A stretch of DNA of 11,431 bases from JAIVGV01 sp035295985 (GTDB taxonomy: Bacteria > Acidobacteriota > Blastocatellia > Pyrinomonadales > Pyrinomonadaceae): contig DATHBT010000055.1 of assembly GCA_035295985.1 (NCBI GenBank), positions 1 to 11,431 on the forward strand. Reading direction: 5' to 3'. Positions 6,103 through 11,431 of this stretch are shown piece after piece. A program made the position numbers and the translations under genes. The notes below the pieces were generated by a model. That model did not search any database, had not been told where the DNA came from, and worked only from the letters and a program-made list of their open reading frames with translations. Each line of letters begins with the position of its first letter. Position 1 is the first letter of the stretch.

Positions 6103-7098
6103 TCAGCGTGTGTGGCCGCGTGCGCCGACCAACCCGAGGCGACTTTTGACTTCGTCGAGCGTGGCGCGGGCGAGCCGTTGCGCGCGCTCGCGGCCGGCGT
6201 CGAGGATACGATCAAGCTCCTCCTCCGAGTAGCCGCGCGCGCGCTCCTGTAGCGGACGCAGGAACTCTACGGTCACGTCGGCCAGATCGGACTTCAACTG
6301 CGCGTAGCCCTTGCCCTCGAAGTGCGACTCGACCTCGCGAGCGTCCTTGCCGGTGAGCACCTGATAGATCGTCAGCAGGTTGTTGATCGCGGGCCGGCTC
6401 TCGTCGAAGCGTATCTCCGTGCCGGAGTCGGTCACGGCGCGCTTGAACTTGCGGCGCACCGCGTCGGCGTCGTCGAGCAGGAAGATGCTGCCCGCGGCGT
6501 TCTCGTCGGACTTCGACATCTTCTTCAGCGGGTCGGCGAGCGACTGAACCTTCGCGCCGACCTTCGGGATGAACGGATCGGGCACGCGGAAGGTCTCGCC
6601 GTAGTCGCGGTTGAAGCGCTCGGCCAGATCGCGCGTCAGCTCAAGGTGCTGCTTCTGATCCTGGCCGACGGGCACGAGGTCTGTCTGGTAGAGCAGGATG
6701 TCGGCGGCCATCAGCGTCGGGTAGTTGAGGAGTCCCGCGCCGACTCCCTCGCGCTGCTTGGCCGCCTTGTCCTTGAACTGCGTCATCCGCTCAAGCTCGG
6801 AGATGCGCACCAGGCAGGTCAGAAGCCAGGCGAGTTCCGCGTGCTCGGGCACGTCCGACTGGACGAAGATGATGGAGACTTCCGGGTCGATGCCGGCGGC
6901 CAAATAGACGCGCGCCAGATCGCGCGTCTTCTGCGCCAGCACCTTCGGGTCTTGCGGGACGGTGACGGCGTGGAGGTTGACGATGCAGAAGAGGCTCTCG
7001 TACTCGTGCTGGAGCGTGACCCAGTTGCGGAGCGCGCCGATGTAGTTGCCGAGATGGAAGTTGCCGGTCGGCTGCACGCCGCTGAAGATGCGTTTCAT
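6103..7098 (-). CDS. trpS: Tryptophanyl-tRNA synthetase
   Basis: A class I aminoacyl-tRNA synthetase that charges tRNA-Trp in the cytoplasm. The 331 residues match the bacterial enzyme. Seen: opening MKRIFSGVQPTGNFHLGNYI with the HIGH-equivalent HLGN at 15-18, SDVPEHAELAW (81-91), the Trp-pocket region MAADILLYQTDLVPVGQDQ (130-148) and KMSKS at 193-197. The ATG at 7098 places the start where the family begins. A GTG at 7110 would add four residues (MRPR) and overlap the preceding stop as GTGA, with GGAG 4 nt upstream, so it cannot be excluded. It lies between the membrane protease gene and scpA in one operon. No T-box or tryptophan leader is visible upstream. Confidence 0.96.
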   Translation of the reverse strand: MKRIFSGVQPTGNFHLGNYIGALRNWVTLQHEYESLFCIVNLHAVTVPQDPKVLAQKTRDLARVYLAAGIDPEVSIIFVQSDVPEHAELAWLLTCLVRISELERMTQFKDKAAKQREGVGAGLLNYPTLMAADILLYQTDLVPVGQDQKQHLELTRDLAERFNRDYGETFRVPDPFIPKVGAKVQSLADPLKKMSKSDENAAGSIFLLDDADAVRRKFKRAVTDSGTEIRFDESRPAINNLLTIYQVLTGKDAREVESHFEGKGYAQLKSDLADVTVEFLRPLQERARGYSEEELDRILDAGRERAQRLARATLDEVKSRLGLVGARGHTR

Positions 7099-7106
7099 TC
7101 GCGGTC

Positions 7107-7766
7107 TCACGAAGCTCCGATGAGGAGGATGTTCCAGGCCAGCGGGATGACGAAGTTGAAGACGACGCCGAAGACGCCGGTGAACAGGCCGATGAGCAGC
7201 AGAATCCAGCCGAACTGTTCGAGCGATTCGAGCGCCGGCGCGAAACTTTCGGGCAGGATGCTCGCCAGTATCTTGCTCCCGTCGAGCGGCGGGATCGGGA
7301 ACAGGTTGAAGACGGCCAGCCCGACGTTCATCACGAAGAAGATGCGGAGCATGGCCGCCACGGCGATCATCGTCGAATCGTCGGGGCTGGCCGGGAGTTG
7401 ATCTGCGGCGAGCAGCACGCGGATGATGATGCCGACGGCGACCGCGATGGCTAAGTTACCGAGTATGCCCGCGATCGAGACCCAGAAGTTGGCGACCCGC
7501 TTGTCGCGCCACGCCAGCGGGTTGACCGGGGTGGGGCGCGCCCAGCCGAGCATCGCCGCGCCGGTGAAAAAGGCAATGGCCGGGAAGAGGAGCGTCCCGA
7601 TGGGATCGACGTGCGTGACCGGGCTGATCGAGACGCGGCCCTGGTGGTATGCCAAGTCGTCGCCGAAGCGGTTCGACATCCAGGCGTGCATCATCTCGTG
7701 TACTGAGAGCGAGAAGACGAGCGCCACCATGTAGAGGATGAACCTGCCGATTAAGTCCGCATCCAT
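7107..7766 (-). CDS. Site-2 protease family membrane metalloprotease (M50)
   Basis: A predicted intramembrane zinc protease of the minimal S2P type (219 residues, about five to six transmembrane segments, no PDZ domain). Seen: HExxH inside the first hydrophobic segment (SVHEMMHAW, His23, Glu24, His27), a mid-protein GWARPTPVNP stretch typical of this subgroup, and the third zinc ligand in NLFPIPPLDGSKIL (Asp162). All three metal ligands are intact, so the enzyme should be active. Substrate unknown; relatives cleave membrane-anchored regulators, but many short forms are uncharacterised. It appears to be the first gene of operon A, with trpS following at once. A small perfect hairpin (TTTTCC-GCC-GGAAAA, 7772-7786 on the plus strand) lies 5 nt upstream of the ATG. 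Confidence 0.9.
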   Translation of the reverse strand: MDADLIGRFILYMVALVFSLSVHEMMHAWMSNRFGDDLAYHQGRVSISPVTHVDPIGTLLFPAIAFFTGAAMLGWARPTPVNPLAWRDKRVANFWVSIAGILGNLAIAVAVGIIIRVLLAADQLPASPDDSTMIAVAAMLRIFFVMNVGLAVFNLFPIPPLDGSKILASILPESFAPALESLEQFGWILLLIGLFTGVFGVVFNFVIPLAWNILLIGAS

Positions 7767-7826
7767 CGCCGTTTTCCGCCGGAAAAGTCCCGTCTCGCGA
7801 GCAGCGTCACACTAGCACGCAAAAAG
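7767..7826. other. Short spacer upstream of operon A
   Basis: Sixty bases between array 3 and the protease ATG. It must hold the operon A promoter or 5' leader if transcription does not read through the array. I see no convincing -35/-10 pair on the minus strand, only the small hairpin at 7772-7786. Confidence 0.35.
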
Positions 7827-8022
7827 AGCTGTTAGCAATTAGCTATTAGCTGTTGGCTAAAAGCTGCCAGTCGTCCGCGGTCAGTTGTCCGTCGTCCGTG
7901 CCTCGCAGGCCCGCCGCCCGCGGTTAGAGGTTCGAGCCGCATCGGCTCGAACGACTGACGACTGACGACGGACAACTGACACTGACTTACAGCTAACAGC
8001 TAACAGCTAATCGCTAACAGCT
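7827..8022. repeat. Inverted heptamer-repeat array 3 with terminator-like end
   Basis: The largest array. The left arm (7827-7903) reads as eleven in-phase 7-nt units: AGCTGTT, AGCAATT, AGCTATT, AGCTGTT, then units drifting to GTCGTC-type sequences. The right arm (7953-8022) reads as ten in-phase units of GACTGAC type, then AACAGCT type. Outer 28-nt blocks pair with two mismatches (7827-7854 with 7995-8022), and inner blocks pair perfectly over 17 bp (7880-7896 with 7964-7980). The loop holds a separate perfect 8-bp hairpin, TTCGAGCC/GGCTCGAA (7931-7938 with 7944-7951). On the minus strand the outer stem is followed by CTTTTT, so it could terminate the propeller gene. It overlaps that gene's TAG stop. 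Confidence 0.88.
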
Positions 8023-9049
8023 ACGACAGCAGCGTCCCGCGGATGCCGAGCGCGAGACTGTAGATCGCTTCGTTGGTGGCGACGGCCATGTCGCCCGCGG
8101 GGCCGAAGGCGAGGCCGATGACGTTCATGCCGGCGACGAACAACTCGGCGCGCGCGCCGTCGCCCGTGATGCGGACGATGCCGCGGCGTGCCCTGTAGGA
8201 AGCGGCGACGTACAGGTTCCCTTCCGAGTCGAAGGCGAGGCCGCCGGGTCGGCCCAGGCCGCGGAAGAAGACTTCCGCGCGCCCGCTCTCGTCGATGCGG
8301 TGGACGGCGTCGAAGCTCGACACGGTCGTGCCCGTCACGTAGAGCGCGCCGTCGGGGCCGAAGGCGAGGTGGTAGGCGGCGACGGACGGTTCGAGTGACG
8401 CCCACTCGCGCGCCTCGCCGATGTCGTTGACGCAGTAGATCGTGCCGGTGCGGTCGCCGACGTACAACTGCCCGCGCCGGTCGAAGGCTATCCCGGTGGC
8501 GATGCCGAGGTTGCGCGCGAAGGGGGCGGGGTCGCCCAGGCCCAACAGGCGATAGACTGTGCCGTCGTTGCGACTCGTTATGTAGAGTTGGCCCGAACCG
8601 TCGAAGGCGAGGCCCGTGGGGTTCGTGATCTCGCCGGTCACGTCTTCGAGCCGGCCGCCGGGCCTCAGGCGGAAGAGCGAGACCGGCTCGCTCTGGCCGC
8701 GCGAGCCGGAACGGGTCACGTAGAGCGAGCCGTCCTCCGGATCGAACACGGGGTTGGCGACGAAGTGCAGATCCTCCGCGAGCAGTCGCCCCACCTTGAG
8801 CCGCGCCGGCGCCCCGTGCGGCTCGCCGCCGGCTTCGAGCCGCACTTCAACGTCGCCCGCGGGCGCGTCGGGCACGACGGCGAGCACGCGCCGGGGCGAA
8901 GCGCCGACGAGCCGCGCCGGCCCGCCGTCGAACGTCGCGCGGTACGCGCCGAGGCGCGAGGTGTTGAAGTTCTCGGACTCGACAACGACCTCGCCGCCGG
9001 GTATCGCCGCCGCCGGGTTGACGCGCGTCCGCTGCCCAGATGTGCTCAT
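8021..9049 (-). CDS. IPT/TIG-like domain plus six-bladed NHL/SMP-30-type beta-propeller protein
   Basis: A 342-residue protein with no signal peptide. Residues 10-88 look like an IPT/TIG immunoglobulin-like domain (AIPGGEVVVESENF, FDGGPARLVGASPRRVLAVV, GDVEVRLEAGG). The rest is six repeats, each with the pattern GLAFDxxGxLYV...VYRL: starts near residues 98, 145, 185, 227, 269 and 311. Six repeats would close a complete six-bladed propeller like NHL, SMP-30 or YVTN-type proteins. No enzymatic residues can be assigned; such propellers bind proteins, ligands or metals, and the substrate is unknown. The start ATG has GGGGGA about 5 nt upstream. The TAG stop is inside repeat array 3. It is probably transcribed alone, divergently from hflX. 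Confidence 0.82.
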   Translation of the reverse strand: MSTSGQRTRVNPAAAIPGGEVVVESENFNTSRLGAYRATFDGGPARLVGASPRRVLAVVPDAPAGDVEVRLEAGGEPHGAPARLKVGRLLAEDLHFVANPVFDPEDGSLYVTRSGSRGQSEPVSLFRLRPGGRLEDVTGEITNPTGLAFDGSGQLYITSRNDGTVYRLLGLGDPAPFARNLGIATGIAFDRRGQLYVGDRTGTIYCVNDIGEAREWASLEPSVAAYHLAFGPDGALYVTGTTVSSFDAVHRIDESGRAEVFFRGLGRPGGLAFDSEGNLYVAASYRARRGIVRITGDGARAELFVAGMNVIGLAFGPAGDMAVATNEAIYSLALGIRGTLLS

Positions 9050-9173
9050 CCTCTTCCCCCGACCCGCTACGATTCGACCTGCGGCAAAAAAATTACAGGA
9101 CTAGAGAGTAAATCAAGCCCCGCCGGGTGACAACTGCGAGGCCGCGCCCGGGTGCCTGCGGCCACAAGTGCTG
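9050..9173. other. Divergent intergenic region, propeller gene side
   Basis: The upstream region of the propeller gene on the minus strand, which should hold its promoter. An AT-rich patch (9083-9115) contains TGTAAT and TTGATT on the minus strand, but they are only 13 bp apart, too close for a standard sigma-70 promoter. I see no gene or clear operator here. Confidence 0.3.
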
Positions 9174-9182
9174 TGTTATAAT
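9174..9182 (+). promoter_or_regulatory. Extended -10 promoter for hflX
   Basis: TGTTATAAT is a perfect extended -10 element (TGnTATAAT) in otherwise GC-rich DNA. No good -35 is found 16-18 bp upstream, as is usual for extended -10 promoters. Initiation would fall near 9189, giving an hflX leader of about 260 nt. Confidence 0.7.
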
Positions 9183-9447
9183 CCGCCCAGTCAAACGATT
9201 CGGAGTTTCATCGCGAGGAGAACAGCGCGCGGCACATCCGAGAAGGCGCGCGCCCGCGGGCGACACGGCGAAGTGATTTCGCAAGGCCACATCGGGGAGT
9301 TTCACACGGCGTCCGCACTACACCGCTCGCCACGCTCTCACTCTAGCCGGAGACAAGCAACGACATAGGGCAGCATCAAGCCGACGCACGCGCCCACGGC
9401 CGCGTGCGTCGCCCGACGCGCGCGTTTAAGGCAAGGAGGTTCGCGCC
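9183..9447 (+). promoter_or_regulatory. Long hflX 5' leader with alternative hairpins
   Basis: About 260 nt without a convincing gene between the promoter and the hflX start. Segment A (9383-9392, GACGCACGCG) pairs perfectly with B (9401-9410, CGCGTGCGTC) across an 8-nt loop; with flanking bases 9382 and 9411 the stem is 11 bp. Segment C (9415-9424, GACGCGCGCG) can pair with the same B across a 4-nt loop with a single G-U wobble. A:B and B:C are mutually exclusive. The leader also has a perfect palindrome at 9251-9262 and a 9-nt direct repeat GGAGTTTCA at 9202 and 9296. Whether it regulates hflX is inference. Confidence 0.45.
9433..9439 (+). promoter_or_regulatory. Consensus ribosome binding site deciding a non-AUG hflX start
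   Basis: AAGGAGG, a near-perfect anti-SD match, lies 8 nt before the ATC codon at 9448. It is 62 nt before the first ATG in frame (9502), too far to serve that codon. An in-frame TAA at 9427-9429 bounds the gene on the 5' side. Confidence 0.85.
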
Positions 9448-11211
9448 ATCAGCACCGTCCACGGCAACACGCAGGGTCTCAAACAGAATCAGCTCCGCCG
9501 TATGGAGAAGCTCTATTCGCGCCGCATCGCGCCGCAGCAGATCGTGACGCCGGAGTTCGCGCGCCAGCTCACAGAGCTGTCGCACGAGACGGGCCGGCAG
9601 ATCGGCGTCCTGATCGACCGCAAGGGCTACGTCAACCACGTGACGGTCGGCAACGCCAAGGGGATCGAGCTGCCCAACTTCCGCCGCCAGCGCGTCGCCG
9701 CCGACCGCTTCCGCGGCCTGCGCTGCGTCCACACGCACCTGCGCGGCGAGGAACTGACGCAGGACGACCTGAACGACCTCGCCCTTCTGCGCCTCGATCT
9801 GATGGCCGCAATCGACGTTGAGCCGCGCACGGGCCTGCCCGGCGTCGTCCGCTCGGCCCACCTGCTCCCGACCGACGCCGCGCACATCGAGGAGGACGAG
9901 TCGGGCAACTCGCGCCAGTCCTTCGTCCTGCTCGACCCGCAAATCCCGGCGCACCTCGACGTTGACTTCCTTTCGCTCATCAACTCGCTCGAAGAGGAGA
10001 TGGCGCGCAACCGGCGGGCGGGCCGGAAGAGTGAGGTGCGCGACCGCGCGATTCTGGTCGGAGTCACGACCGGTTCCGTCTCCGGGGCCGAAGAGTCGAT
10101 GGCCGAACTGCGCGAGCTGGCCGCCTCGGCCAACATCGTCGTGCTCGATCAGATCATCCAGCGCCGCCAGTCGGTCGATCCGCGCACCGTGCTCGGCCGC
10201 GGAAAGTTGGACGAGTTGATCGTGCGCGCGCTCCGGCTCGGCGTCGATCTGATCGTCTTCGACCGCGAACTCAGCCCCGCGCAGGTGCGCTCGATCACGG
10301 AGGCGACCGACCTCAAGGTCATCGACCGCGCGCAGCTCATCCTCGACATCTTCGCGCAGCGCGCCGAGACGAGCGAGGGCAAGATTCAGGTCGAGTTGGC
10401 GCAGTTGAAGTACATGCTGCCCCGGCTGATCGCGGGCCAGGACTCGGCCTTCTCGCGCCTCGCGGGCGGCATCGGCGGGCGCGGCCCCGGTGAGACGAAG
10501 CTGGAAACGGATCGACGGCGCGTGCGCGACCGCATCAACCGGCTGGAGCGCGAGATCGGAACTTTGCAGCAGCGCCGGCAACTGCGCCGCAAGGAGCGCA
10601 CGCGGCGGGGGCTTCCGATCATCTCCATCGTCGGCTACACGAACGCGGGCAAGTCAACCTTGCTCAACACGCTGACGGCGAGCGCGGTGCTGGCCGAGCA
10701 GCGCATGTTCGCCACGCTCGATCCCACTTCGCGCCGCCTCCGGCTGCCCTACGAGCAGGAAGTCATCCTGAACGACACCGTCGGATTCATACGCGACCTG
10801 CCGCCCGACCTGATCGCCGCCTTCCGCGCCACGCTCGAAGAGATCAGCGACAGCACCTTGCTCGTTCACCTCCTCGACGCGTCGAACCCGCGCTGGGAGC
10901 AACAGCTCGAATCGGTCGAGAAAATCCAGGCCGACCTCGAACTGACACAGATCCCGCGCGTCGTCGTCTTCAACAAGGCCGACCTGGTCGATCCCGACAC
11001 GCTCGACTCGATTTTGCGTCAGACCTGCCAGACAGGCTCGCGCCGCTGTGTCGCCGTCTCCGCCATCGATCCCAAGACGCTCCGGCCGCTGCTCGAAACC
11101 ATCGGCGCGATCATCGCACGCGACCTGACGGGACGCGCGCCCGGACAGTCTGACGAACACCCCGCGAGCGACGCGGAGGCCGAAGACTTAGAGCAGGCAG
11201 TGAGACTGTAG
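9448..11211 (+). CDS. hflX: Ribosome-associated GTPase HflX, long form, probable AUC start
   Basis: HflX binds the 50S subunit and, in model bacteria, splits stalled or stress-idled ribosomes using GTP. From ATC 9448 the product has 587 residues (569 from ATG 9502). I choose ATC because of the Shine-Dalgarno and because the 18 extra residues (HGNTQGLKQNQLRRMEKLY) look like the conserved start of long HflX proteins. Numbering from ATC: N-terminal extension of about 190 residues with VHTHLRGEELTQDD (94-107); HflX domain with the GRGKLDEL motif; the RLAGGIGGRGPGETKLE loop (337-353); coiled segment; then the G domain with GYTNAGKS (396-403), DTVGF (443-447), NKAD (509-512) and VSAID. The tail is acidic. 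The E. coli protein is about 426 residues, so the long N-terminal domain is the main difference. The stop TAG lies inside the element at 11207-11342. Confidence 0.93.
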   Translation: MSTVHGNTQGLKQNQLRRMEKLYSRRIAPQQIVTPEFARQLTELSHETGRQIGVLIDRKGYVNHVTVGNAKGIELPNFRRQRVAADRFRGLRCVHTHLRGEELTQDDLNDLALLRLDLMAAIDVEPRTGLPGVVRSAHLLPTDAAHIEEDESGNSRQSFVLLDPQIPAHLDVDFLSLINSLEEEMARNRRAGRKSEVRDRAILVGVTTGSVSGAEESMAELRELAASANIVVLDQIIQRRQSVDPRTVLGRGKLDELIVRALRLGVDLIVFDRELSPAQVRSITEATDLKVIDRAQLILDIFAQRAETSEGKIQVELAQLKYMLPRLIAGQDSAFSRLAGGIGGRGPGETKLETDRRRVRDRINRLEREIGTLQQRRQLRRKERTRRGLPIISIVGYTNAGKSTLLNTLTASAVLAEQRMFATLDPTSRRLRLPYEQEVILNDTVGFIRDLPPDLIAAFRATLEEISDSTLLVHLLDASNPRWEQQLESVEKIQADLELTQIPRVVVFNKADLVDPDTLDSILRQTCQTGSRRCVAVSAIDPKTLRPLLETIGAIIARDLTGRAPGQSDEHPASDAEAEDLEQAVRL

Positions 11212-11342
11212 GGGCGGGGCAAGTCCGCGGCCCGCTCGGCGCGCGAGCGCGAGCAACGCGCACGCTGTCGCGGCGTCGAAGTAAGCGGAGCGTTTGAGCG
11301 GCCTTTCGGTCGCTACGGGCAGGGGCGAGCCCTGCCCCTACA
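11207..11342. repeat. Palindromic element of about 136 bp with 14-bp terminal inverted repeats
   Basis: The left end TGTAGGGGCGGGGC (11207-11220) and the right end GCCCTGCCCCTACA (11329-11342) are inverted repeats matching at 13 of 14 positions. The interior is GC-rich, with a second near-palindrome AGCGGCC/GGTCGCT around 11297-11313, and has no open reading frame of note. This is the look of a small non-autonomous (MITE-like) or REP-like element. No flanking target duplication is obvious. The left end overlaps the hflX stop codon. Confidence 0.65.
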
Positions 11343-11348
11343 ATTTTT
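11317..11348 (+). terminator. Probable rho-independent terminator of hflX
   Basis: GGGCAGGG (11317-11324) pairs perfectly with CCCTGCCC (11330-11337) across a 5-nt loop; the stem is followed by CTACAA and then five T residues. The T run is offset 6 nt from the stem, so efficiency is uncertain. The right stem strand is the same sequence that would pair with the element's left end at 11207, so the two folds compete. Confidence 0.55.
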
Positions 11349-11364
11349 CGGCACGACACCGAAC

Positions 11365-11431
11365 ATGAGCAGCCGACGCAGACCCAGATTCGCGACCCCG
11401 TTCACACGCGCGCGCGCGGCGGCTTTCGCGT
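11365..11431 (+). CDS. Possible start of a further plus-strand gene (partial)
   Basis: An ATG at 11365 opens a frame that stays open to the window end (22 codons). The translation starts with a strongly basic MSSRRRPRF and leads into Ala-rich residues, which would fit the start of an exported or membrane protein. No Shine-Dalgarno is visible, and high GC makes open frames common, so this is tentative. Confidence 0.25.
   Translation, partial: MSSRRRPRFATPFTRARAAAFA

Noticed and set aside
7827..8022. CRISPR array.
   Set aside because: The repeats are 7 nt with no spacers and are arranged as inverted arms; no cas genes are nearby.
9092..9116. TTGATT and TGTAAT on the minus strand as a promoter for the propeller gene.
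   Set aside because: The two hexamers are only 13 bp apart, too close for a sigma-70 promoter.
9376..10581. A 401-codon open frame on the minus strand.
   Set aside because: Antisense to hflX; the plus strand carries all G-domain motifs, the promoter and the Shine-Dalgarno.

Overview
The window reads as ordinary chromosomal DNA from a GC-rich bacterium with tightly packed genes. The gene content suggests Acidobacteriota, perhaps the Blastocatellia: a MeaB/methylmalonyl-CoA epimerase/acyl-CoA dehydrogenase cluster, a trpS-scpA-scpB-rluB run and a long form of HflX. This taxonomic guess is inference from gene content and codon bias; no rRNA or other marker is present.

Layout. Ten genes lie on the minus strand in two apparent operons, plus one upstream minus-strand gene; one gene lies on the plus strand. 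Reading the minus strand 5' to 3' (high to low coordinates): a six-bladed propeller protein with an N-terminal IPT/TIG-like domain (9049-8021); an inverted heptamer-repeat array (8022-7827); operon A, with a site-2-type membrane protease, trpS, scpA, scpB and rluB (7766-3449), closed by a rho-independent terminator (3432-3378); then operon B, with acyl-CoA dehydrogenase, a small coiled-coil protein, meaB, methylmalonyl-CoA epimerase and a secreted protein that leaves the window (3333-1). The plus strand carries hflX, which has its own extended -10 promoter, a leader of about 260 nt, and a downstream palindromic element that doubles as a terminator (9174-11348).

How the genes work together. 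Operon A combines housekeeping functions: tryptophan charging, the two non-SMC subunits of condensin (ScpA and ScpB), 23S rRNA pseudouridylation and an intramembrane protease. Operon B belongs to acyl-CoA catabolism through methylmalonyl-CoA: a dehydrogenase, the GTPase chaperone of B12-dependent methylmalonyl-CoA mutase, and the epimerase that feeds the mutase. The mutase itself is not in the window.

Most unusual content. (1) Three intergenic gaps (695-791, 4303-4400, 7827-8022) are filled by arrays of 7-nt units that differ in sequence between loci but at each locus form an inverted repeat. Each array abuts or overlaps the stop codon of the upstream gene, and the loops share a core around TTCGAG. 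(2) The conserved start of hflX has an in-frame stop just upstream and a consensus AAGGAGG 8 nt before an ATC codon, with no ATG/GTG/TTG in reach, so initiation at AUC is likely. (3) Two mutually exclusive hairpins precede that ribosome binding site. (4) The hflX stop codon lies inside the terminal inverted repeat of a palindromic element of about 136 bp.
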